18,760 nt of DNA, taken from assembly GCA_023436605.1 (NCBI GenBank), contig JAEZIQ010000112.1, forward strand, positions 1-18,760. Direction: 5' to 3'. A program made the position numbers and the translations under genes. The notes beneath the pieces are model-generated. The model made no database searches and was not told the DNA's origin. It was given only the letters and a program-made list of their open reading frames with translations. This document shows positions 7,187 through 14,440 of the stretch, in pieces. Within the stretch, counting starts at the first letter, position 1; each line of letters opens with the position of its first letter. The DNA comes from Actinomycetes bacterium (GTDB lineage Bacteria; Actinomycetota; Thermoleophilia; Solirubrobacterales; 70-9).

Positions 7187-8266
7187 CCGGTCCGGGACCG
7201 AGCTGCGCGGATAGCGGGCCCGAACCTCGTCGATGAATTCCGCCATCAAATCAGCGGTTTCCGGGTGCTTGATCTCGATCATGTTCTCGGCGTTTTCTTC
7301 GCCCGAGCGGGAGAGATTGAAGGAGCCGAGGAAGACGGTGTCGTCGGCGACCGTGACCTTGGCGTGCATGAAGTCACGGATCGCTCCCGCACCCCAGGGG
7401 ACCGATCGTTTGCCACTGAACTCGAGCGACTCGATTACCTGCGTGAGCAGGGGGATCTTCCATCTTGAACCGGTGCTCGCCCATTGTTCATAGACCCGAT
7501 CGGTCTGCGGCTCGTCGACCACCCCGGCGATGTCGAAACCGTCCCTGCCGGCAAACTCGGCCAATGTGGCGAGAATCGGACCCGAAGTCAGAACGGGTGA
7601 GGCGATCCTGACCCGGCGTCTGGCCGCCCCGATCACGCTCGATATCCGCTGGGCCAGCGCTTCCCCGTGACCGGGGGTGAACCAGACCCGGACCATCGCG
7701 TCACCTACCCGGATCGGATTCGGATCACCCTTGCCGGAACGCTCGACCTTGCCGGTGCTCCAGAGCTCCTCGAAGTTCTCGAGGTACTCGCGGGCGACCT
7801 CACCATGTTCGATCACGGCCAGCACGTTCTCCTGGCGGGTCCAGGAGAAGACCGACCAGTTGGCCGACCCGGTCCACACGGCTGCCTCGTCCCGCACCAT
7901 GTACTTGTGGTGCATCAGGTCCGGTATGCCGGAGATGCCCTTCGCCTCGATCGGTAGCTGCGAGAGGATTTCCGGGGTGGTCTCCGGCGGCGGGTGGACG
8001 GCGGGCAGGAAGTTTCCGGCGGCGGTATCCGCCGGCACGTCGTTGTAGGAGAGCCGCACATCCACCCCGCGCTCGGCCGCCGCCCGGAAGGCCTCGGCAA
8101 CCGTGACCCCGACCGGGTCCGGCAACCGGATGTCGTACAGGGCCAGGACCAGCGACCGCTCGGCCCGGCCGATGAAATCGACGATCCGCCCGGCCACCAT
8201 CTCGGCCTGCTGAAGCCCACCTTCGGGCCCGACGTCCCGCAGGGTGAAGGTCTCGATGGCCGACAT
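7184..8266 (-). CDS. Phospholipase D superfamily protein with two HKD motifs
   Basis: A 360-residue protein with two phosphodiesterase half-sites: HKD1 at H119-K121-D126 in MHHKYMVRDEAAVWTGSANW, and HKD2 at H301-K303-D308 in MHAKVTVADDTVFLGSFNLS. Two complete motifs in one chain make an intramolecular active site, as in PLD, cardiolipin-synthase-like and PLD-like nuclease proteins. There are no clear transmembrane helices or signal peptide, which argues against cardiolipin synthase and leaves nuclease or soluble phosphodiesterase roles open. ATG 8266 begins MSAIETFTL with only a weak ribosome site. It stands alone on the minus strand between a structured repeat in front (8298-8340) and another at its 3' end (7142-7186). 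The superfamily is certain; the substrate is not known. Confidence 0.9.
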   Translation of the reverse strand: MSAIETFTLRDVGPEGGLQQAEMVAGRIVDFIGRAERSLVLALYDIRLPDPVGVTVAEAFRAAAERGVDVRLSYNDVPADTAAGNFLPAVHPPPETTPEILSQLPIEAKGISGIPDLMHHKYMVRDEAAVWTGSANWSVFSWTRQENVLAVIEHGEVAREYLENFEELWSTGKVERSGKGDPNPIRVGDAMVRVWFTPGHGEALAQRISSVIGAARRRVRIASPVLTSGPILATLAEFAGRDGFDIAGVVDEPQTDRVYEQWASTGSRWKIPLLTQVIESLEFSGKRSVPWGAGAIRDFMHAKVTVADDTVFLGSFNLSRSGEENAENMIEIKHPETADLMAEFIDEVRARYPRSSVPDR

Positions 8267-8297
8267 GGACGAACCCTATCCCGGTCCGTCCTGCCCC

Positions 8298-8340
8298 GAG
8301 ATTGAATCTGTCAGCGCTATTTGCCGACAGATTCAATCTG
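8298..8340. repeat. Structured repeat element, copy 2 (14-bp perfect hairpin)
   Basis: Arms 8299-8312 and 8326-8339 are perfectly complementary over 14 bp, with a 13-base loop starting AGCGCTATTTG (8313-8323). It lies between the stop of the B12 mutase subunit (8348) and the start of the phospholipase D gene (8266). The same loop core and the same ATTGAA/TTCAAT half-sites occur at identical spacing in the copy at 7142-7186. No T-run follows on either strand. Confidence 0.75.
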
Positions 8341-8347
8341 TCGTCGC

Positions 8348-8779
8348 TCAGAGCTCGCGGCGGCTTACGCCTTCGCGGATGAAGCTGACGATGTCGTCGG
8401 TCGGTGAGCCGGGAGTGAAGACGCCGGAGACACCCATCGACTTGAGGTCGTCGATGTCCTTGGTCGGGATGGTGCCGCCGACCGTGATCAGGACGTCGTC
8501 GATTCCCTCGGCCTCGAGCAGCTCGAGGATCTTCGGGACCAGGGTCATGTGGGCGCCGGAGAGGATCGAGACGCCGATCGCGTCGGCGTCCTCCTGGATC
8601 ACCGTTTCGACGATCTGCTCCGGAGTCTGGTGAAGGCCGGTGTAGATCACTTCCATGCCCGAGTCGCGCAGGGCGCGGGCGATGATCTTGGCGCCGCGGT
8701 CATGCCCGTCAAGGCCGGGCTTGGCGACGACGACGCGAATCTTGCGGTCGGTTTTCGGTTCGGCTACTGCTGCGCTCAT
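8348..8779 (-). CDS. Acyl-CoA mutase, cobalamin-binding small subunit (IcmB/MCM B12-domain type)
   Basis: A 143-residue stand-alone B12-binding domain. D24-G-H26-D-R-G29 in KPGLDGHDRGAK is the DxHxxG motif, whose His replaces dimethylbenzimidazole as lower cobalt ligand. The cofactor-tail motifs VSILSGAHM and VGGTIP follow, and the length fits the separate small subunit of isobutyryl-CoA mutase or split methylmalonyl-CoA mutases. It starts 21 bases after the large-subunit gene ends, on the same strand, and the two should assemble as a heteromeric enzyme that rearranges the carbon skeleton of a short branched acyl-CoA. The predicted structured repeat at 8298-8340 lies just beyond its stop. No MeaB-type GTPase chaperone is encoded in the window. 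Confidence 0.93.
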   Translation of the reverse strand: MSAAVAEPKTDRKIRVVVAKPGLDGHDRGAKIIARALRDSGMEVIYTGLHQTPEQIVETVIQEDADAIGVSILSGAHMTLVPKILELLEAEGIDDVLITVGGTIPTKDIDDLKSMGVSGVFTPGSPTDDIVSFIREGVSRREL

Positions 8780-8800
8780 CTCGGGAATCCTATTTCTCTT

Positions 8801-10435
8801 CTAGAAGACCGGGGTCTCCGTGTAAGTACCGAACACTTCCTGCATCGCTTCGATCATTTCTCCCTCGGTCGTGTGGACCCGGGCGGCGTCGAGAATCGGA
8901 TACATCAGGTTCGCGTCTCCGGCAGCGGCTTCCTTGAGTGCGGCGAGGGCCGACTCGACCTCGGCCGAGTTCCGTTTCGCCCTGGTCGCGGCGAGCCGCT
9001 CGACCTGCTTGGTTTCGAGGGCCGGGTCGATGTGAAGCAGCGGCACTTCCTCTTCCTCGGTCACGTACTGGTTGACCCCGACGATCGTGAACTCGCCGTC
9101 GTCGACGCGACGCTGGAAGTCGAAAGCGGCCTCGCCGATTTCGCGCTGCGGGAAGTTCTGGCGGACTGCCTCGACCATGCCGCCAAGCTCGTCGATCTTG
9201 CGGAAGTACTCGTAGGCGTCTGCCTCCAGCTCGTCGGTTAGCGATTCGACGAAGTAGGAGCCGGCGAGCGGATCGGGGGTGTTGGTCACCCCGGTTTCCT
9301 CGGCGATGATCTGCGGGGTGCGAAGCGCGACCCGGACCGCTTCCTCGGTCGGCAAGGCGAGCGCCTCGTCGAAGGAGTTCGTGTGGAGCGACTGGGTGCC
9401 GCCGAGCACACCTGCCAGGGCTTCGATCGCGGTGCGGACGATGTTGTTGAGCGGCTGCTGAGCGGTCAGCGACACACCGGCGGTCTGGGTGTGGAAGCGG
9501 AGCCGCATCGACTCGGGCTTCTTGGCGCCGTAGGTTTCCTTCAGCTCGCGAGCCCAGATCCGACGGGCAGCCCGGTACTTGGCGATCTCCTCGAAGAAGT
9601 CGATGTGGGCATTGAAGAAGAAGGAGAGACGGGGAGCGAAGGCGTCGACGTCGATGCCCCGTTCGATCGCCCGTTCGACGTAGGTGAAACCGTCCTTCAG
9701 GGTGAATGCGAGCTCCTGGGCGGCGGTCGCCCCGGCCTCGCGGATGTGGTAGCCGGAGATCGAGATCGGATGCCAGCGCGGCATGTGGTCGGTGCAGTAC
9801 TCGACCATGTCGGTGACCAGGCGCATTGCCGGCTCGACCGGGAAACACCACTCCTTCTGGGCGATGTACTCCTTGAGGATGTCGGTCTGGATCGTGCCCG
9901 AGAGCTTCTCCGAAGCGACGCCCTGCTTCTCGCCGACCAGCACGTAGAAGGCGAGCAGGATCGCGGCCGGAGCGTTGATCGTCATCGAGGTCGAAACCTC
10001 GCCGAGCGGGATGCCCTGGAAGAGGATCTCCATGTCATCGATCGTGTCGACGGCAACACCCTCGCGGCCGACCTCGCCGAGCGAACGGGCGTGGTCGGAG
10101 TCGTAACCCATCAGGGTCGGCATGTCGAAGGCGGTCGAAAGACCGGTCTGGCCGTGATCGAGCAGGTAATGGAAACGCTCGTTGGTCTCCTCCACCGTGC
10201 CGAATCCGGCGAACTGGCGCATGGTCCAGTTGCGACCCCGGTACATCGATTCGTAAGGACCCCGCGTGAACGGGTACTGCCCGGGCTCGCCGATCTTGAT
10301 CGCCGCGTCGCCACTCAGGTCTTCCGGTCCGTAGCGAGCCTTGATCGGCTTGCCGGACATCGTCGTGAACTCTTTTTCGGCCGCTTCGGCGGCTTTGCGG
10401 GCAGAATCGGTGGAGGGTGTCGAAGTGGGTTCCAT
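8801..10435 (-). CDS. B12-dependent acyl-CoA mutase large subunit, isobutyryl-CoA mutase-like (methylmalonyl-CoA mutase family)
   Basis: A 544-residue TIM-barrel subunit lacking the C-terminal B12 domain, which is the separate downstream gene. Family blocks include YPFTRGPYESMYRGR, AFDMPTLMGYDSDHARS, TIQTDILKEYIAQKEW, SISGYHIREAGATAAQELA, RLRFHTQTAGVSLTAQQP and GGTQSLHTNSFDEALALP. Substrate-defining positions favour isobutyryl/butyryl-CoA: F75 where methylmalonyl-CoA mutase has Tyr89, and Q193 where it has Arg207, with the same spacing of 118. A102 sits where 2-hydroxyisobutyryl-CoA mutase has its Asp. Automatic annotation would probably say methylmalonyl-CoA mutase. ATG 10435 has no good ribosome site and lies only about 15 bases below the likely -10 box, so the mRNA may be nearly leaderless. 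It faces a divergent MarR regulator. The exact acyl substrate is not proven by two residues. Confidence 0.92.
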   Translation of the reverse strand: MEPTSTPSTDSARKAAEAAEKEFTTMSGKPIKARYGPEDLSGDAAIKIGEPGQYPFTRGPYESMYRGRNWTMRQFAGFGTVEETNERFHYLLDHGQTGLSTAFDMPTLMGYDSDHARSLGEVGREGVAVDTIDDMEILFQGIPLGEVSTSMTINAPAAILLAFYVLVGEKQGVASEKLSGTIQTDILKEYIAQKEWCFPVEPAMRLVTDMVEYCTDHMPRWHPISISGYHIREAGATAAQELAFTLKDGFTYVERAIERGIDVDAFAPRLSFFFNAHIDFFEEIAKYRAARRIWARELKETYGAKKPESMRLRFHTQTAGVSLTAQQPLNNIVRTAIEALAGVLGGTQSLHTNSFDEALALPTEEAVRVALRTPQIIAEETGVTNTPDPLAGSYFVESLTDELEADAYEYFRKIDELGGMVEAVRQNFPQREIGEAAFDFQRRVDDGEFTIVGVNQYVTEEEEVPLLHIDPALETKQVERLAATRAKRNSAEVESALAALKEAAAGDANLMYPILDAARVHTTEGEMIEAMQEVFGTYTETPVF

Positions 10436-10446
10436 GAGTTAGGTAG

Positions 10447-10466
10447 TCGGATAGTAGGGCATCCGA
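10447..10466. promoter_or_regulatory. Candidate MarR operator between mutase and regulator genes
   Basis: TCGGAT (10447-10452), eight bases, then ATCCGA (10461-10466) form a perfect inverted repeat of the size MarR dimers bind, centred in the 56-base divergent gap. On the minus strand TACTAT (10456-10451) within it is the best -10 box for the mutase operon, so binding here would block mutase transcription. Its distance to the MarR start also permits autoregulation. Confidence 0.45.
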
Positions 10467-10491
10467 GTATTTTTGTGCGATCCTTGCCGGG

Positions 10492-11013
10492 ATGCCTTCT
10501 GCGGAAGTTACAAACGAGCAGGTCGATCTCCTTAGGGAGGCTCGTCGCCAGTGGGAGAAGCACTGGGGCGAGGAGCCGGCGCCGGCCATGGCCGCCGTTA
10601 CCACGCTGATGCGGGCGCAGCAGATCGTGATGGGCCACCTGAACGAACTGCTGGCGCCCTACGAACTGACTTTCGCCAGGTACGAGGTGCTGATGCTCCT
10701 CTACTTCACCCGCGAGGGGTCACTGCCCCTCGGCAAGATCGGGCATCGACTCCAGGTTCACCCGACCAGCGTCACCAGCCTGATCGACCGACTCGAGCGC
10801 GACGGCTACGTCGAACGTGTCCCTCACCCCTCGGACCGCCGCACCACCCTGGCGCGGCTGACCGTCGCCGGCCGCAACATCGCCGGCCAGGCGACCAGGG
10901 TTCTCAACGAGGACAAGTTCGGCATGGCTTCACTCTCCCCCGATGCGCACGAGGAGCTGGTCCTCCTCCTGGACCGGATCCGCGAGACCGGCGGCGACGC
11001 GGTCGCTCCCTGA
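10492..11013 (+). CDS. MarR family transcriptional regulator
   Basis: A 173-residue winged-helix regulator. A dimerisation helix region (AAVTTLMRAQQIVMGHLNELL) precedes the DNA-binding domain: FARYEVLMLLYF, LPLGKIGHRLQVHPTSVTSL as the helix-turn-helix, then the wing ERDGYVERVPHPSDRRTTLA with the family's conserved DRR. A C-terminal helix returns to the dimer interface. It is transcribed away from the B12 mutase genes with 56 bases between starts and an inverted repeat in that gap, the usual arrangement for a local repressor that senses a ligand of the neighbouring pathway, perhaps an acyl-CoA. The ligand is inferred. Its stop is nine bases from the convergent HAD phosphatase stop, with no hairpin between. 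Confidence 0.93.
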   Translation: MPSAEVTNEQVDLLREARRQWEKHWGEEPAPAMAAVTTLMRAQQIVMGHLNELLAPYELTFARYEVLMLLYFTREGSLPLGKIGHRLQVHPTSVTSLIDRLERDGYVERVPHPSDRRTTLARLTVAGRNIAGQATRVLNEDKFGMASLSPDAHEELVLLLDRIRETGGDAVAP

Positions 11014-11022
11014 CCAGCCAGT

Positions 11023-11775
11023 TCAGCCGGCGCGGCGGCGGGAGAGGTAGCCGCCGATGCCGCCGAGCAGGGCGGCGGCGCCGACCGTGCCGCCGATCGC
11101 CAGGTTGCGGCCGAGACGTTCGAAGCGCATCACCTTCCAGCCTTCGCGGCGGGCTTCCTCGAGCAGTGGTGCGTCGGGGTTGACCGCGACCGCGTTGCCG
11201 ACCAGCCTCATCATCGGCAGATCAGAAGCCGAGTCGGAATATGCCCAAGATCCTTCCAGGTCGAAGTCGACCTGTTCGGCGAGCGCTTCGATCGCCAGCA
11301 CCTTGCCCTTGCCATAGACGAAGGGACCTTCGATCTCACCGGTATAGACCCCGTTCTCGACCACGTACCGGGTGCCGATGCCACCGTCCATGCCAAGCAC
11401 ATCGGCGAGCTGGGCAACCAGGTCGGAGCCGGCCGCGCTGACGATGTAGGTCAGCCGACCTTCGTCCTGGTGGCGGTGGACCTCGGCCAGTACCTCCGGG
11501 TAGATCCGGGGCAGGATGCCAGCCAGAACTTCCGGCCACATCCGGGAGATGTCTTTGTAGGAAACCCCGGAGAGGGTTGCGCGGGCGACCCTGAGGATCT
11601 CGTTGGTCTCGTCATCGGTCGCCCCCTTGATCCGGTAGCGGATGTGGTCGCGTCCCCAGCGCAATATCTGACCTCGCGAGATCAGTCCCCGCGTCTGGGC
11701 CGCCTTGGCGAACTGCATGCCGGAGGAGCCGGCCATCAGGGTCTTGTCGAGGTCGAAGAAGGCTGCCTGAACCAT
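11023..11775 (-). CDS. HAD-IB family phosphatase with C-terminal membrane helix
   Basis: A 250-residue haloacid-dehalogenase superfamily hydrolase of the SerB-like IB group. Motif I is AFFDLDKTLMAGSS with nucleophile D8 and acid/base D10, motif II is the Ser in TYIVSAAGSDL, motif III the Lys in YGKGKVLAIEAL, and motif IV YSDSASDLPMM. The C-terminus has a glycine- and alanine-rich hydrophobic segment (about 226-245) ending SRRRAG, so it is probably tethered to the membrane with the catalytic domain in the cytoplasm. The open frame extends upstream to 11883, but homology starts at MVQAAFF, giving ATG 11775, 11 bases after the CYTH-CHAD stop; the ribosome site is weak. It is the last gene of the thiolase-CYTH/CHAD-HAD strand group. 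The substrate is unknown; phosphoserine-like or lipid phosphate monoesters are possible. Confidence 0.88.
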   Translation of the reverse strand: MVQAAFFDLDKTLMAGSSGMQFAKAAQTRGLISRGQILRWGRDHIRYRIKGATDDETNEILRVARATLSGVSYKDISRMWPEVLAGILPRIYPEVLAEVHRHQDEGRLTYIVSAAGSDLVAQLADVLGMDGGIGTRYVVENGVYTGEIEGPFVYGKGKVLAIEALAEQVDFDLEGSWAYSDSASDLPMMRLVGNAVAVNPDAPLLEEARREGWKVMRFERLGRNLAIGGTVGAAALLGGIGGYLSRRRAG

Positions 11776-11786
11776 GGCGGAGAAAC

Positions 11787-13163
11787 CTAGCGGGTACCTC
11801 CGGCCGGTCCGAGATCCCTGCGGAGCCGGTCGTTGAAACTCTTCGTCTTTCTGCGGTAGGTCTTCTTTCCCTTTTCGATGCATCGACCCGCCTGTTTCTG
11901 GCGCTTTCGGAAGACGAGATGCTCCAGCTCCAGCCGATCCTGTTCGACGAGGTCGCGCTGCGCAAGGTCCTCCGCCAGCAGGTCGAAGTCATGGAGGTCA
12001 CCGAGCAGGTCGGCGAGTTCTTCTGCCTGTTTTCGGGTTTTCCTGAACTTCGCCGGCAACCGGGGTTCGAGGATTTCAAGCTGGTAGCGAAGGTCTTTGG
12101 CCCGTTTGCGCCAGCGGTGGAAGTCTTCGGGGCTCCCCCGCTTTCGGCTCTTTCTCATCGCCTGCTTTCCTCTCCGGTAGCTGCGACCGACGTTGCCGGC
12201 AACTGTCGCACCTGCTTCCGGCAGGGAGCGGCCGCGGAAGGTCCGGGCAACCGATTCGATCTGCTTCGCGACATCGTCGAGATTCTCCGGTCCGAGTTCA
12301 CCCCGGTGGCTGGCTGCTTCCCGTTCGAGGGCCTTCCGCCAGTCAGCTGCTTCTCTCGGGCCGGTGGTCCCGGTTTCGTCGCCCGCGATCAGCTCGAGAG
12401 TGGTCATTTTGACCTCGGCATCCCGGGCGCCAGAGAGCCGGCGGGCGGCCTCCCGGCAGGTGTCACTCGCCGCCCTGCGTTCCTCGTCGTCGATCACGCC
12501 GCGGAGCAACCTCAGGGCGGAACGCACCTTCTTCAGACTTTTTCGTGCCTCGTGGACCCGATCCGCCGGATCCGCCGATCGCCCGGCCGCCCTGACCGCA
12601 GCCGCCGCCTGCGATGAGCGGGCCGTGATCACCCGACAGATTCCCGATCCCGGTTCCTCGCCGGGACGCAGCCGGTACTCGAGAACCTTTTCCGGCCGCC
12701 CGGCGACGGCCAGGTTCTGGTTGGCCCAGGCTGGATCGCCGGTCAGCTCCCGGCCGAACCAGGCCGGGGGCCAGAAACTCGCTGCTTCCTGTTCCGAGCC
12801 GAACTCGACTTCGACCACGGAAGTGCCTTCCAGCCCGCCGGCGTATGTGTCGACTTCGGCTACCAGCCCGTGAGCGAGCTCGAGCTTTCGTCTGAACTTC
12901 TCGATCCGGCGGCCCTCGGTCGCCGGCCAGAGCTCATCGAAGGAGTCCCGATCGAGCGGGACCTCGGTTTCGCTTCGGGACTCGCCTTGGCCCTGCTTGA
13001 CGGACAGGGTCAGCTCTTCGCCGGATTGACGGATCCGGACTTCGCTGCCTTCGTCAACCGCCAGGTAGCCCTGGCGGATCGGAACCCCGGGCGAGCCGGT
13101 GAGCTCGCCCGGAGGTTCTTCAACCAGGAACTTTCGTTCTACTTCGGTGCCGATACCACGCAG
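11787..13163 (-). CDS. CYTH-CHAD domain protein (no canonical start codon)
   Basis: A two-domain protein of about 455 residues. The N-terminal CYTH (triphosphate tunnel metalloenzyme) domain shows the signature TEVERKFLV, then EVRIRQSGEELTLSVKQG, ETEVPL, RRIEKFRRKLEL and AEVDTYAGGLEG. The C-terminal CHAD domain is helical and rich in Arg, Lys and His (VHEARKSLKKVRSALRLL; DFHRWRKRAKDLRYQLEIL); such domains bind polyphosphate. Between the thiolase stop (TGA, 13181-13179), which is in the same frame, and TEVERK there is no ATG, GTG or TTG. CTG 13163 is the annotated start here; ATC 13154 sits exactly where homologues start with Met. The first GTG (12818) would remove most of CYTH. Function is probably inorganic polyphosphate or triphosphate binding or hydrolysis. 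Confidence 0.85.
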   Translation of the reverse strand: MRGIGTEVERKFLVEEPPGELTGSPGVPIRQGYLAVDEGSEVRIRQSGEELTLSVKQGQGESRSETEVPLDRDSFDELWPATEGRRIEKFRRKLELAHGLVAEVDTYAGGLEGTSVVEVEFGSEQEAASFWPPAWFGRELTGDPAWANQNLAVAGRPEKVLEYRLRPGEEPGSGICRVITARSSQAAAAVRAAGRSADPADRVHEARKSLKKVRSALRLLRGVIDDEERRAASDTCREAARRLSGARDAEVKMTTLELIAGDETGTTGPREAADWRKALEREAASHRGELGPENLDDVAKQIESVARTFRGRSLPEAGATVAGNVGRSYRRGKQAMRKSRKRGSPEDFHRWRKRAKDLRYQLEILEPRLPAKFRKTRKQAEELADLLGDLHDFDLLAEDLAQRDLVEQDRLELEHLVFRKRQKQAGRCIEKGKKTYRRKTKSFNDRLRRDLGPAGGTR

Positions 13164-13178
13164 GGTACCCGGCCCGAA

Positions 13179-14354
13179 TCAGACCTCAACCAGGATTGCG
13201 TCGCCCTGGCCACCGCCGGAGCAGATCGCGGCGCAGCCGAGGCCACCGCCACGGCGCTGGAGCTCACGCACGAGCGCACCGATGACCCGGGCGCCGGAAG
13301 CGCCGATCGGATGACCGAGGGCGACCGCGCCGCCGTTCACGTTCATCTTCTCGGGGTCGATGTCGAGCATCTTGATCGTGTTCAGGGTGACCGAAGCGAA
13401 GGCCTCGTTGACTTCCCAGAGATCGACGTCGGCCGGGGTCTTGCCGAGCTTTTCGAGGGCTGCCTTGGCGGCGAGGGCCGGGGTCTTGGCGAGGCAGGCG
13501 TACTCGTCGCCGATCTGGCCGTAGCCGACGATCGTCGCCATCGGGGTATTGCCGTTGGCCTGGGCCCATTCCTCGGAGGCGAGGACGAGCGCGCCGGCAC
13601 CGTCGTTCACACCCGGGGCGTTGCCGGCGGTGTGGGTGGCGTCGTCGCCGCCTACCGCACGGAGTCCGGAAAGGCTCTCGGCGGTGGTACCGGGACGGAT
13701 CGCCTCGTCTTCCTCGACCACGGTGTCACCCTTGCGGCCCTTGACCGTCACCGGAACGATCTCCTCGGCGAGATACCCGGCTTCCTTGGCCTTCTGGGCG
13801 AGCTCGTGGGAGCGGGCCGACCAGGCGTCCATCTCTTCACGGGTGATGCCGACCTCATTCGAGACGGTCGAGGCCTCGGCGATCATCTGCAGGTGGGTGA
13901 AGGGGTTGGTCAGGCCGTCGTGGGTCATCGAGTCGACCGCCTTGACGTCACCCATGCGGAAACCGGCGCGCGCACCCGGCAGCAGGTACGGGGCGAGAGA
14001 CATCGATTCCATGCCGCCGGCCACGCCGACTTCGATGTCACCGGCGCGGATCGCCTGGTCGATCAGACCGGTGGCGCGCATGCCGGAGGCGCAGACCTTG
14101 TTCACGGTTTCGGAGGGAACTTCCTTCGGGATGCCGCCGTTGATCTGGGCCTGGCGCGAAGGGATCTGGCCCTGCCCGGCCTGGATCACCTGGCCGTAGC
14201 TGACCTGCTGGACCTGGTCGGGAGATACCCCGGCGCGCTCGAGGGCGCCGGCGATCGCCACGCCGCCAAGTTCGGCGGCATTCACGGTGGCGAGTCCACC
14301 GCCCATCTTGCCGAAGGGGGTGCGGGCAGTGCTCAGGATGACGGTGCGGGCCAT
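13179..14354 (-). CDS. Acetyl-CoA C-acetyltransferase (thiolase)
   Basis: A 391-residue biosynthetic/degradative thiolase that interconverts two acetyl-CoA with acetoacetyl-CoA, or cleaves 3-ketoacyl-CoA. All catalytic residues stand at the textbook positions: nucleophile C88 in VNKVCASGMRA, H348 in GGAVALGHPIGASGAR and C378 in CSGGGQGDA, with NEAFA as the fourth family motif. Length and N-terminus (MARTVILSTARTPFGKMGG) match PhaA/AtoB. ATG 14354 has AAGG about six bases upstream. It is the first gene of a minus-strand group followed directly and in frame by the CYTH-CHAD reading frame. In this window it could process acetoacetyl-CoA derived from the acetoacetate of Kce, but it is not in that operon, so the link is metabolic inference only. 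Confidence 0.95.
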   Translation of the reverse strand: MARTVILSTARTPFGKMGGGLATVNAAELGGVAIAGALERAGVSPDQVQQVSYGQVIQAGQGQIPSRQAQINGGIPKEVPSETVNKVCASGMRATGLIDQAIRAGDIEVGVAGGMESMSLAPYLLPGARAGFRMGDVKAVDSMTHDGLTNPFTHLQMIAEASTVSNEVGITREEMDAWSARSHELAQKAKEAGYLAEEIVPVTVKGRKGDTVVEEDEAIRPGTTAESLSGLRAVGGDDATHTAGNAPGVNDGAGALVLASEEWAQANGNTPMATIVGYGQIGDEYACLAKTPALAAKAALEKLGKTPADVDLWEVNEAFASVTLNTIKMLDIDPEKMNVNGGAVALGHPIGASGARVIGALVRELQRRGGGLGCAAICSGGGQGDAILVEV

Positions 14355-14440
14355 GTTGCCTTTCAGGTCGCGAGGGGAAATCGGGAAACGGACGAAACGA
14401 AGCGGAATAGGGACGATAACGGGTCACTAGACTCGGACGA

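Noticed and set aside
7142..8340. Structured repeats as integron attC sites or CRISPR-like repeats
   Set aside because: They lack the attC core RYYYAAC/GTTRRRY pair and there are only two copies about 1.1 kb apart, with no integrase or cas gene.
8348..10435. B12 mutase genes as lysine 5,6-aminomutase feeding kdd
   Set aside because: Sequence motifs are those of acyl-CoA mutases, with no PLP-binding or KamD/KamE features, so they do not supply the missing aminomutase step.
9383..10609. 408-codon plus-strand frame across the mutase gene
   Set aside because: The mutase on the other strand has full family motifs; the antisense product is low-complexity and unrecognisable.
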